A stretch of DNA of 64,000 nt, from the NCBI GenBank assembly GCA_037367355.1, contig CM074706.1:186001-250000 (forward strand), in the 5' to 3' direction. The stretch comes from Neoscytalidium dimidiatum (lineage: Eukaryota > Ascomycota > Dothideomycetes > Botryosphaeriales > Botryosphaeriaceae). The notes below the pieces were generated by a model. It searched no databases and was not told the origin of the DNA. It worked only from the letters and a program-made list of their open reading frames with translations. The number at the start of each line of letters is the position of its first letter. The stretch's first letter is position 1. Positions 30,507 through 41,685 of the stretch are shown piece by piece. Both the position numbers and the translations under genes were made by a program.

Positions 30507-32013
30507 GTTGTAAGATGTGTTGGAATTTTCAGCAGTGTAACGAGGGTAGCAGAGTGAGAAATGGCTTTCTGGGCTATATACGGGGTGGCACGCTGTCAGG
30601 TAACTCTGCCTCTTATCGCTTCGCTTCGCTTCGGCCAAGTACGGAGGTAACGTCTTGCGTGTGGTTGTGCCGCGGTGGCGCACCGCATCTCTTGCGTTAC
30701 TTCTGATGAAGGGCTGCGCTGTTCCGGAACAGATTACCTTCTCCACAAGCTAGTGCAACTTAGAATTAATTACGAATTATCAGTTGCGGACTCTCTCGTC
30801 CTCCTTGTACGACTTGGCCCAATCGTTAGAGGCATAATTGTCGTGACTGAGCTCGCCGGGTGAGCCTTTCTGGTTGTCCGAATGAAGCCCACAGATTCCC
30901 TGCATTCATCCTCTGTCAGCGGTATCAAAGCTTCTCATGTAGGAATTTTCCTTCTGATTTGCTTCGTAGAGGAGTATTTTGGTTCTGAAAGCTCTCTAAC
31001 TACGTATCTCCCCTGTAGGAAAAGCCGTCCTCGTTAGAACAAGGAGTAAATGGCTGGCAACGGAGTGCTCATAGCTGTAGCTGACGCAGCAACGTGATGC
31101 AAAAGGGATTTACCGGCATCCCCTGCCTCCACGTGTCGATCTCGGAGTACCCATGCGCCGCTCAGGTACGGCAAAGAGCGCTCGGCAAACTTCGGACACC
31201 TATAAAATGTTGCGGCATTAGCCTTTGCCAGAATAGGCAATGGATGGGGGCTCGAAGTGCACCCGAATGGCCGATGGTGTACTTGCTGCCCTTTGGAGAT
31301 GCGGTTGTTTTTGGTCCTGGTGCTGTGGCGGTTCGAGCTTTTGAAGTGTCCGGAGGATGTGTCGGGATGAGGCGTATGAGGGAGTAGTGCATAAGCCGAA
31401 GAAATGCTTTGTCAGGTTGAGATAGATCGAGGAGTGATGGAGTGACGGTTAGCGGACTATCCTTTATATTGTACAATCGATAGCACATCCACCTCGTCTA
31501 TAGCTAAGTCACTTCCACGTTCGGATCAAGCGTTGACACAACGGCATTAAGATCCATGACGACCTATTTGCTCATACTGTGGCCCAAGTATGGTGTAAAG
31601 ACCTCACTTCACAGATCTGCCGTTCTTTGAATGCAACCATTATGGCAACCCAAGAACCCGCAGATCTTTCAGCTACAGAGGTGCTTCTGGACCTGTTAGT
31701 AGCGGTTTTGCCCGTTACTGGTCCAATCGTCTTGAAAGCACATTTGTGCACCTATCGACAAAACCTAATTCCACCGATCTCCTCACGAATTCCAAACATA
31801 AGATATAACGATGGATGAAGACTGGTAGGATAATTTCACCATCAACGTGGCGACCTATTCCGTGACGCTTATTGCACTTTTCCGTATAAACAATGTTTGC
31901 AGCTGCAGATCCTTGATACAGATTTGCCGTTATATTTTCAGGAATGATGGTGCGTCGATAGGAATCGCACCATTGATATAGGCTACGAATTCCGCCTGAA
32001 GTGACTCTCTCAA
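30507..32013. other. Intergenic, 1.5 kb
   Basis: AT-richer than the left part of the window. Short open frames only, with no domain recognised on either strand. It may contain eroded repeat or gene sequence, but I cannot identify any. Confidence 0.5.
30575..30580 (-). promoter_or_regulatory. TATA-like element of the Qcr8-like gene
   Basis: TATATA about 70 nt upstream of the Qcr8-like start codon on the minus strand. Confidence 0.4.
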
Positions 32014-33175
32014 TCAGTCACTCGGCCTGATAGTAAAATCGACTTCCGGTAGCTCTCCCGCTTCCCATACAGCAATTGCTTGGCCTGTCATAACTCCATG
32101 GACGTAAAATTCCCCAAGGAGTTCATAAACATGGCCAAATGGTCTCGAATTGAAGGAAGGATACTGGGCCACCGAAAAGGACGCACTCAAGGTCTCCCAG
32201 CTGTATGTTGATGGGGGCGAGCCCAAAATAGCTTTTGGATATGACGAATACTCGCCTATGTTGTGCAGCAACTATGACTTCTTCTTGGAAGAATCGGAGT
32301 GCCATGTCCACTGTAGTAGATTCAGATCCCTTCTCACTTTATTGTTTTGGAATCGAGAAGTGATACCAGATTCCTCATACTGATTGCATAGGGTGTGAAG
32401 CTATGTGTCCAAATTTGATCCAAAGACCAGTAGATGATTTTGTTGCTGTTGGAAGCAGTAGTAATGATCCGCGGTCAGATTCTCGCAGTGCGCTAGCCAT
32501 GAAGGTCCTCCACCTGAATATCACTCGGAGTGGGCTCCTCTACTCGATATATCATTCCATGTGCTAATGAAGAACCTCCGGTATTCCACTTCCGTGTCAC
32601 TGTGTGAGTCCATGGATACGAAGTCGTGGCAGTGGAGGGGGTGAGATTGATATATTACGTCAGCAAAAAGCAGACCACGGACTTGTAGGACTGTATCCTG
32701 ATCTTGAAGGTTGAAACTCGCTCGATTTTCACCTCCAGCACGGCATCGGTGATCCTGATTAAGACTATCCATACGGTCAAATCGCCAATCCGGTACCCAT
32801 GTTAGATGCACAATAGTCTCTTTCGCGGAGACTTCGGTAATGATGCTCGACTCATTATTCGGTCCCTCAATTTGTTGGAGGGTATACCATCGTAAAGGAA
32901 GAGCTGAAGTCGTCATGTACAACTGTTGAAAAGATTCTCAGAGAAAAAGGCCCATTTAAGAGCGTTGTAGCGAGATCTCGATAGAAGTTAGCACAACGCT
33001 CTTTTCGTAGTCACTATCAACTGGTACACCTGAGGCTTTTGGGTGGCTCAGAAGTGCAAAAACCTTATCCTGAGGATCCGTTGAAGAGCACCGGCGGGTT
33101 CGATCTAGTGCGGCCATTAACTGCCTCTTTAGGATGGCCTGCAAGGCAAGATTTGTGGCCGTGCTGCTGCGGTAT
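32014..33175 (-). pseudogene. HET-type (heterokaryon incompatibility) protein relic
   Basis: Pieces of the C-terminal half of a HET-domain protein lie on the minus strand, most in one frame. Recognisable text: RCSSTDPQDKVFALLSH and PVDSDYEKSV (33144-32960), LTWVPDWRFD (about 32810), RRVFVISKSYFGLAPINI then QLGDLECVLFGGP (about 32250-32170, another frame), and FGHVYELLGEFYVHGVM (about 32120-32070). These follow the order of fungal HET proteins. Lesions: in-frame stops at 32956-32958 (TAA), 32521-32523 (TGA) and further TAG codons at about 32396 and 32292, plus a frame change near 32150. The N-terminal HET domain itself (SYxWG region) is not found upstream. HET proteins act in allorecognition and programmed cell death of fused hyphae. 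Confidence 0.72.
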
Positions 33176-34519
33176 TATCAATAGCGCCGGCAGGTTCCGC
33201 CTATCCTAGTTTGCCACAGATGATGGCACGGACTGCATCTACTTTCAAAGATCCTTGTGTTGGTGCGGTCTTGAGCCAGGAAGATATACGCTGATAATCT
33301 TTTATTTGATCTTGATATTGTTCCTTATGTATCTTGTGAAGCTACATAGGTGCATATGGACGTATGTTTTCCTTATACACTATCAATCTGGGCATATACA
33401 GAAAAGCTTCGCAGCTGATAGCTAACGTGAACTGTTTTTTGTTAGAGGCTCGGCAATTCGTGCGCTGGCATCCAGCTACGTAGACCCACTGTCGGGGCCC
33501 GTATTCACCGCTTAGCTCACATGCGCTTATAGGTAGTTAGTTCCTGGAGCCTGCTCCGTGACAAACGACTTCGCTAGTGTCGTACTTCCTATAGCCACCA
33601 CTGTTCGCTCTAACTAGTCTGTTGAGCGCATGATGGAGCCAGGGACAATAAGCGTCCGTGAAGTAAATAACAGTTATTTAGGTCTACGGACTCTTTATGA
33701 ACCAAAAAAGGAAGCAGACACCGAGTATGAACCGCAAATTCTATACGTACGGTGATCTTACTCATACTTAAACATCATTGCTGTGCGTGACATCGGCGCG
33801 CATCCTTACTTTACATGGCAGATTAATGGCATAAACTGGCTGAAGCAAGGTGGTATGCTTCCTAAAGTCCTTGAAAATGCCTGAATCGTGATCTTCGGGT
33901 ACAAGTCCAATTGGTTTGGTGCTGTAAACGACCCAACGGAGCATACTGATCGTACGAACATCGCACATCTCTTGCTCACCGACATTGAACGAGAAAGAGA
34001 GGTTTCCATGATTCTCGCATAGCTTAAAAGTCTATGCTCACATGATTGTTCTAGGACTGTCAGTTTCGCCCCTTGATGTTTTGGTTCATTGTTTTGGTGG
34101 CATTGTTATTGCAAAGGTGAGTCAGTCTGTGCCATATTGAAAGTGTACAACACGGGCATCCTGAAGAGGAGACGCCTAATAATTTTTTGCATTCAGTCAC
34201 CTCGGAGAAACGAAGTTTAAGCTTTCGCCCTGCATAAAGTACGGGATCCACGTTGATTGAGCCCCAACCGCGCTTATGGTATGAGAAGATACGGATCTCG
34301 AATATTGAATAGTCGCAACATAACTTAGAATTAAGGAGAGGCTGAAACACTCATAAATGTCCTGAGACTCCTTTGGGGGAGGTATGCGGACGATTATTTG
34401 AATTCTTGATGTACTTTGTTCGAGAAATGGCTATGCCGTCATGGCAGACAACGAAAGCATTTCTCTCCTACACACAACGGATATACGAAACAGGTGACAC
34501 AAGCTGTATCTGATTGTAA
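33176..34519. other. Intergenic, 1.3 kb
   Basis: AT-rich DNA upstream of the HET relic, where its N-terminal domain would be expected but is not seen. A minus-strand open frame at 33768-33968 (MCDVRTISMLRWVVYS at its start) could be another fragment; I do not recognise it. Confidence 0.45.
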
Positions 34520-36171
34520 CTATCCTACAATCTCCCTCGCGGTCTGCCGCCTTCTTCTCCGCCTTTCGCGTCTCCTGTCGATCGACTCGGACATGTCTCG
34601 CACAATAGCTTTGATCTGAGGCCACGACATGGCGACATAGATCACAGCGTCCAATATTCCTTGACTGGGATTGAGGGCGGCGTGGAAATGGGTGAGCATG
34701 GGCTGGGGCTGACCATCGTGCGTGATCATGTAGACGCGATTAGCACCGGCTGGCGTCTGTTGGAGATCGTCAGATGGCGCAGAAAATTGATGTGGTCGGG
34801 CTTTTGTGTAGGCAGGTTCCGGTCGAAAACTTACGTGAATGATGAGCAAAGAAAAGAAAACTAGCACGGAGATCTTTGCGTATGCTTCTGCGGCTCTAAA
34901 GGCGTGCACAGCTCTCGGGTCGCCGAAGCTCAATCCTCCGGATCCGAAGCGTGAAAATGTAGACAGGCGAGGATACCAATGCGTAGACTTCAATGGCCTT
35001 TTGGTCGATGTAGTGCTTCCGCTCGTCCCGTATGCCTCTCCTTGTTTTTCATATTCTTGGATTGACGGGCACCTCTCCAAGTCCTGTCCGGTAGACTGAG
35101 GTTCCGATGATTGATTTGCGGACTCTTGTATGTTATCTGGCTTATCTCCCCTGTTTCCTGCAGTGGTGCCAGTATCTTCGGGCACCACGGTTGCGGTAGC
35201 CTCATCAGACTTCCGTTCTCTGTTGTATGATTCAGTCACTTTCACTTCAGTGAATGCGACTACATGGCGCGGTGGAACGAATGGCGTTCCAACTTGAAGT
35301 ACCGTGATGGGCTCATCAAACCCGTATACTCCGCGTTTAAGTTCGAGCGTCTGAAGCACGATCTTCATCCCCGTGACGATGAAGAGGACGAAACAGACGA
35401 CCATCATTACCCTTTGAACATTCAGCTACAAACACAAATATACCCTTACATTAAATTACTTACCAGATTGGCCCGAATGTGAAAGCAAGGCGCATCCATT
35501 GCCAATCTGATCCGATCCAGCACCATAACTTTGGTTTGTCAGCAACGTATATTTTTTCTTGTTTGGCAAACAGAGTAAGCCGAATATTGAGATGTGCTTA
35601 CTGTTGCGGGACCCCATATATTTTTCTGGCTGTGTGCAACATCTACCATGAGTAATATGAAGGCAATCGAGAATGGAATGCCATAGTTGATACCGATATA
35701 CCACGGTTCTAATCTTCGGAGCTCCAGTGTTGTAAATTTCCTTCGGTTATTAGTAGTCTGATCTTTGAACGGTTTTATTATCATACCTGTATACAATGAG
35801 GTAAACGTTGATGGCCATGGCTGTTGTCCACATGGATGGCGAGAGCGAGAATCTGCAATACTGTTTAAGAGTTGGTTGGGCAGCGAATGCGGGGAAATGA
35901 ATACGTACATTTGGATCATGAAAGCCTGTGTCCGACACAAGGCCTTATCACCTCCATCATCGGGAATGCCCCAGACGCCGACGAAATAGAAGGCGTCGAG
36001 GAACAGGTTGCCCAGCGAAGTGTAGAACAGTAAACGGTTCATCGGTCTTCTCAACCTCGAGTACAACAAGAACGTGATAATAATGAAAAGAGCCCCCGCG
36101 AGTCCCAGCATGGCTGAGACTCTAGATAGAATTTGATCCAAGCGTGACGCTCCATCATCTGAATCAGACAT
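34520..36171 (-). CDS. cAMP-receptor-like GPCR
   Basis: Seven-TM receptor of the Dictyostelium cAMP-receptor-like class found in filamentous fungi (GprH-like). Six exons: 35909-36171, 35787-35852, 35602-35740, 35464-35528, 34835-35411 and 34520-34756; total 1347 nt, 448 residues. Landmarks: LGLAGALFIIITFLLYSRLR (TM1), LGNLFLDAFYFVGVWG (TM2), CRTQAFMIQ|IFSLSPSMWT (TM3), AMAINVYLIVYR, LRRLEPWYIGINYGIPF (TM4), WCWIGSDWQWMRLAFTFGP and IWVMMVVCFVLFIVTG (TM5). A long polar third loop of about 150 residues follows, then KISVLVFFSLLIIH (TM6) and LNPSQGILDAVIYVAMSW (TM7). The tail is very basic (RRRERRRRRR). The last intron (34757-34834, 78 nt) is in frame and has no stop, so retention would insert 26 residues between TM6 and TM7. 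Confidence 0.87.
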
Positions 36172-38326
36172 GGTAGCTCTTCCACAAGTCGCGAAGAGCG
36201 TCTACAATTGAATGGAGGGCACCGGGCCTTTTGAAGGATGATAAGTGGGAATCTTGAACCCGACGTGTCGTTGCCAGTCCATGCAGCATAGAGTTAGAAT
36301 TCGGACCGATAGCGAGCTTCACCCTTTGCGTGTTTCGCGTAGCACTATACAAACTTTGTTGATTCAGTTGACAAGGAGCTAAATGGTTCCAAAGAGACGG
36401 AGGCCAACGGGAAGTCCCAGAGGCCTGGTGCGCCAAGTCAAAAATGTCTCGGATCGACGGCTTGCCCAAGGAACTTTTTATCCACAGCCCATAATTGGTG
36501 AGATCCCTCATGCAGCTCCCGTGTCTCGCCCAGACTGATATCCAGATCAGGAACACCGAAGGGGTCGATCTATGCAGCCTGTAAACAGTGGTAGCGGCAA
36601 CGTTGCGACCAGAGGAATCTGTCACGTGAACAGAAAACGGTCATCTAGAAAGGAACGCGCAAAGATAGAGATAACAGATGTATCCCTACCAATTTCATTT
36701 TGATAACCTCTCTTCTTCTATTCTGCACCACAAATACGAACTGCCATGATATGATGCCAATGAGTCACCGAGCATTAAGCTCTCGGCGACCGAAGCATGT
36801 CAGCATGGTTAGCCTCCTTTGCGTGCATCATCATAGGCCGAGTTTAGGTCCTAACACCAGGTGGTGTGACCTGCGCAAAAGCTATCAACAAGCTTCAAGA
36901 GATTGCCCCACAAGAAGTAAAGCCTTATGATGAAACGGTCGTCTTCGGACGGCGACCGTCATCCAGGTGTCGATTTCTTGTTTACTTTCGCTTTTTTTTC
37001 TCGCATAGCTCTACATTCTCGATTTTGAATTTTGCCATTTGAACCCAGAGCCGCAACAACAAGCCGCTAGTCCCTATTTGAGAACAGAACGGTTACGGTG
37101 TCCTACGTGGATATATAATATCCCGACTTGGCCGCCTACCAATGACACGCGCATTGCACCAACGTCCTCGTGTCAACGGAGCACAGGGTCCGACGGTCGG
37201 AGAAGTGTCTTCTCGAGCACTTCATTTACTGGGAATTCCGTTCAAAGGGCGGATCGAGTGCGTGACCATGTCTGCTCCCAGTAGAAGGAAATCTGATGTT
37301 GGTGGGCGGAGAGGGCACGCCAGGTACCTTGGCAACAGTGATGATCTGCAGGCCCGCGCAAGTCGTCTTCCCGTCAGGCCGCACAGAACTGGCCTTATCG
37401 GCATGCAGCAAGCAATACCGTATGGAAACTTAAAGCAGTCCATCAATTGACCGGTTGAAATGTGACTCCGAATGGCAGGACCAAATCTCTTCGACGCGAT
37501 CATCATTGGGTTCTTATTGAATGCTTGCGAGTGTTTCTTCCAATGCAAAGCCGAGGGTGAAAATTTTGCGAGCCGTTGTACTTGTCTTTCTCTGGACTGC
37601 AGCAAAAGCGCTACATTCTGAACATCTGAACCCTTCCTTACTATTGCATTCTACCTACTTGCAAAGCCACTTTCCGATGCTATAGGTATACTGCAGAGAA
37701 GTTATCTTGAAGAGGCCTGAAAAAATTTTGCAATCGGTGAGGCCTGCAACGGCAAGCGGGGAGATGAGATGGGGTGACCATGGTACGTATTTCTGTCGTA
37801 CACCGGCAGCGCGTCCTTCCGAAGAAGTTCACCGCGTCACAAAATCACCTGCAGCATTCCCAGTCCATCAATCTGATCCACAAGTGTGGGGTGATGTGCA
37901 GCAGATTCAGGAGAAAATGCCGACAACCGTCGCGCCGAAAACATTCGATCAGGCCGATCATGCCGATCCGGGATGCCGACTACTTAAGAGCTTTTTGCTC
38001 CCCCCACAACCGTATTACTGAAGCCCGAACCCGGCCCTCTCTTCCAATTCGCCCTTCCCTTGGTCTCGTGGTGTTTGGTTCTCTTCTGCTTCGCCCGCAC
38101 GTTTCTCGGATCCGCGACGCGATGGCTTCTTCGCCGTGCCCTGCCGACGGAGCTTTGGCCGGTCGGCTTTCCTGCGCCGCGTCTGTCATGCTTGCAAACA
38201 AGTCGCAGTATTTAGGGCTGCTACTCGAGCAGGGCCCCGTACTTGTCTGGATTGCCATCTGCACAGTTATCGTCCACTGGATCGTCAAGAAGGTCACGCC
38301 ACCGGAAAACGACGCTGAGAGCTGGG
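36172..38326. promoter_or_regulatory. Divergent upstream region, 2.2 kb
   Basis: Lies between the GPCR gene and the Gpr1/FUN34/YaaH gene, both reading outward. No coding region recognised. An upstream open frame starting at 38122 overlaps the next gene's start in another frame (see findings). Confidence 0.45.
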
Positions 38327-39290
38327 ATGGATTCGTCAAATCAACATATGGCGATGACCGGGACCAATTCGGGAAGATTTGATGATGGGGTTACAGATGG
38401 TAGAGTATGCTACTGGACGGGCGGGAGGCGTTTGGGAAGACCTGTATGTTTTGATCGTCATCGTCCGCTCCGGAGCACGTGAGATGGGCTGATACCCTGC
38501 AGACTGCATTCGCGCTGGGAGCTTTCGCTACGACCATTACGACGCTCTCCTGTGCTCTAATGGAATGGCGTGGCTTGACTATGGCAAGCGTCTTTGTCGG
38601 AAACTTCTTCTTCATTGCGGGTATCGGAATGGTTCTCTCTGCCCAATGGGAGCTGGTACTCGGAAATTCTTACAACTACACAGTGTTTAGTGCATACGGT
38701 AAGCACTCTCCGGGCACCTAACCAAGGGCTTCAGTCTGATCTCTGAATAAAGGGATGTTTTACGGAGGATTCGGAGCGATTCTGACGCCTTTATTCGGTG
38801 TTTCTTCAACGTTCGGTGACGACAAAGCTGGCTACAATAATGCATTAGGATTCTTTTGTATTTGTAAGTCAGATCAATCTTGCCAATGTGTCATAGCTGC
38901 TAATACTGTCGAAGTATGGGCAGTTTTCAATGCCTTTTTCCTCCTGGGATCGTTGTCGACGTATGTGGCTGTTTCGTTCGGACACAGGCATTTGCTCACG
39001 AGTATCGCAGGAACATAGTGACGATTGCAACTTATGCCGCTCTTGAAATATATCTCTGTCTTCTTGGAGCCAATTACTTCGTGACAGCCGAAGGAAGGAT
39101 AGGCACAGCCTCGGCAGTCAAAAAGGCGGCAGGCGCTTTTGCGTTCATTGCCGGGTTGCTGGGATACTACAGCATGGGAAACGCCATATGCCAGGACCAG
39201 AACCTACCTCTGTTCCTATTTCCAATGGGCAAGATGGGTTCAAACAATTCCCGGCGGGTGTCGATGAGGGCTGCTGAAGACTTGTGTTGA
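38327..39290 (+). CDS. Gpr1/FUN34/YaaH-family membrane protein (acetate channel-like)
   Basis: Six-TM protein of the AceTr family, related to Ato1/AcpA/SatP acetate permeases and to ammonia-export-linked Ato proteins. Five exons: 38327-38443, 38503-38698, 38753-38863, 38915-38960 and 39011-39290; total 750 nt, 249 residues. The N-terminal tail reads to YWTGGRRLGRP, then TAFALGAFATTITTLSCALM and EWRGLTMASVFVGNFFFIAG, VLSAQWELVLGNSYNYTVFS, AYGMFYGGFGAILTPLFGV, YNNALGFFCILWAVFNAFFL, and KKAAGAFAFIAGLLGYYSMG. The usual NPAPLG box at the start of TM1 is replaced by LGRPTAFALG, a variant known in filamentous-fungal members. The start at 38327 is the first ATG of the frame. No lesion is found, although broken genes lie downstream. 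Confidence 0.82.
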
Positions 39291-39815
39291 TTCATTGTCG
39301 GTGGATTTGTTGGCGCCGGTTTTATAATAGTTAGATGCTGCATAGTTCCACTCTGTATATGTCCTCAGCTCTCGTAGGGTGAATATCAGACTGAGGTTTA
39401 AGAACCCCCACATCTTGTTTGATGATCTGCTTCTATTTGCGCCGATCCTTACAGAATATGCTCTACTTCCAGGCAAGGGAGCGTCAGTCTAGAACTGACC
39501 CACAAAGCGTACCGAAGTGCTTTCAGCGTTATTGTTCGGAATTGCGATGAAGTTGGCACATGCAAAGTATAGTATGTGGACACTTGGCCGAGTAGAAATA
39601 CGAATAGGCTGCAGGGATAGCATGATGTACGAATCAGAGCTCGCTGATAATGATTCGAACGCCGAGGTAGGAAAGATCCTCCCCTACTCTAATACAACCT
39701 CAAAAATCAATAATGTGCTCTCATTCGACTTTTGTTACCACGGCTCATCTACGCCTTTTGTCGCAGCTAATTTCAAATAACCACGAGCCTCCAACTTAGC
39801 ATAATCAAGTTCGTC
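39291..39815. other. Intergenic, 525 nt
   Basis: Between the Gpr1-family gene and the aconitase-X relic. An open frame at 39517-39780 has no recognisable domain. The promoter and true start of the aconitase-X gene should be here but no convincing ATG is seen in its frame. Confidence 0.4.
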
Positions 39816-41066
39816 GTGGAGGACGTCAAAGCACGCATTCCGTGCCAAGTGCCCTCTACCCTGGACAGCACCGTTCTCATCCCCGGTAAAGCCCAAGGCG
39901 CCCTGCTTACGTCGACCACACCATTGAGCTTCTGGGGAGGCGTTAACCCCAGCACCGGCGAAATAATCGACCACCATCATCCACTCGCAGGCAGCTGCAT
40001 AGCCAGCAAGATTCTCGCCATCCCCAGCGGCCTGGGATCATGCTCCGGAAGCGGTGTCCTCCTCAAGCTGCTGCTCTACCACCACAACACCGCCGCCCTG
40101 GTCTTTGAGCGCGAGGAAACCATCCTGACGCTGGGCGTCATCACCGCCCGCGAACTATTCTCACGATCCATCCAGTCATCCGCCCTATCGCCCTCATCAT
40201 TCGCCACGCTCTCCGCCGCAGCGATCGTTCAAATAGAAGGATCTCTCGTCCGCTGCATGCAAGAAGAACCTAACCAACCCACCACACCACTCTCCCAAGC
40301 CACAGTTACACCCCCATCAGACACAACAGACCTAGTCTCACCGCCTTCCTTCACCCTCTCCCTCCTCGACGCCTCGCTCCTCGCCGGCGCCCTCGGCCCC
40401 GCGCCGCAGGTCGCCATGCGCATCATCCTACGCGCAGCCCTAGTCCAAAACGCCACATCCCTCCTCACCGTCGTCCGCGCCCACATCGACAGCTGCCACT
40501 ACACCGGCCCCGCCACGCTGCTCTTCGCGCGGCGCCTGCTCGCCCTTGGCCGCCCGCTGCGCCGTCCCCGCCACCCTCGACGCCATCTCCGTCGACCGCC
40601 TCCGCTGGCGCTCGCAAGGCGTCGACGCGCGCCTAGGCCGGGCCGGCGGGCGAGCTGGCGGACGCGTGCGTCCGGATGGGCGCAAAGCCGACGTACACGT
40701 GCGCGCCGTACCTGCTGCTCGATGACGACGGGGAGGGCTTCCGGCACGGCGGCGGCGCTGTGCCGGGAATGGCTGAGCAGGTGGGGGCGAGATACCTTTG
40801 CGCGAGCTGACACGGACGGCCACGTTGACGCCCTGAGCGCTTTCGGGGTGCAGATCGTTACTGACATTTGCTGGTGCATGATAGCCGAACCGATTATCCC
40901 TCCGCATGCGCGGGCCATTTTGACCAACTCCGGAAAGTATGCCCATTACGGCGCGAGCTTGAGCGGCTGTCAGATGCGGTTTGGGAGCATAGCCCAATGC
41001 GTGCAAGCGGCTTGTAGCGGCTATGCTCCGAGAAAACTTTCAGCTTGGCTCGGAAGTGCCTCGTAG
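39816..41066 (+). pseudogene. Aconitase X (AcnX), frameshifted with internal deletion
   Basis: AcnX enzymes are Fe-S dehydratases; characterised members act on cis-3-hydroxy-L-proline or mevalonate 5-phosphate. The N-terminal swivel domain is readable: VLIPGKAQGALLTSTTPLSF, WGGVNPSTGEIIDHHHPLAG, SCIASKILAIPSGLGSCSGS and VFEREETILTLGVITARELF. The large domain begins with LSLLDASLLAGALGPAPQVA and VVRAHIDSCHYTGPATLLFA. Then the frame shifts near 40555 (AVPATLDAISVDRLRWRSQG continues in another frame) and again near 40645 ([20 protein letters not shown] in the third). The central part with the AESNAV-type block is absent, but the C-terminus returns in the first frame: VTDICWCMIAEPIIPPHA and TNSGKYAHYGASL. 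No ATG in good position is found at the 5' end; the frame opens without one near 39816. Confidence 0.8.
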
Positions 41067-41685
41067 ATTCACATTCGCTACCCGCCTTTGCCTTTGGGCA
41101 TCGAAGTATTCGGCGAAGGGTATATGCTTACTTAGCATAGGCTATTATCAACTTGAGGCATCTTCAACTCCGACGTGCGTATGGTGGGGCTATTTCGGAC
41201 ACGGCGTGTCTGGCTTCTACGCGTATTTAAAAGTTCAGCTAGCAAGGCTCACCTACTATTGTGCAGCACCTGTCATCAGCGCCGGCCTTGGATGCTCTGC
41301 CGCCTTCCTCACTGGCAGAGGAGCATCGCGTCACCACTAGGGTCGAAGAATGGGCGTCGGTAACAAATAGGCAGAGTTTTGAAGCATTAGCGCAAGTAAA
41401 GTCCTTCTGACCGGAGGTCCGTTATAAAGACTGTCAATTTGCCTGCTTTGTATGCACGAAAAGTACGCTAGCGATTGATTGGTATACTACTTTAGAGCTT
41501 TTTCGATACGCCATTGAATGCGCTGTTATTCCCAGTGTTATCGTACATGATGGATTCCACATCACTCGAATAGTTGAAGGCGATCTAAAATACTACTCTA
41601 TCAGATTCAGCTCGACCTAGACCGCTTGAACCACTTAATAACATATCCACGGCAAATATGGGAGTTTTTGCAGGATCTGTACGCC
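41067..41685. other. Intergenic, 619 nt
   Basis: Between two convergent pseudogenes; AT-rich, no coding region recognised. Confidence 0.5.

Noticed and set aside
33085..33115. tRNA T-arm look-alike (ggttcgatc)
   Set aside because: The flanks do not form a cloverleaf and the bases are explained by the HET relic.
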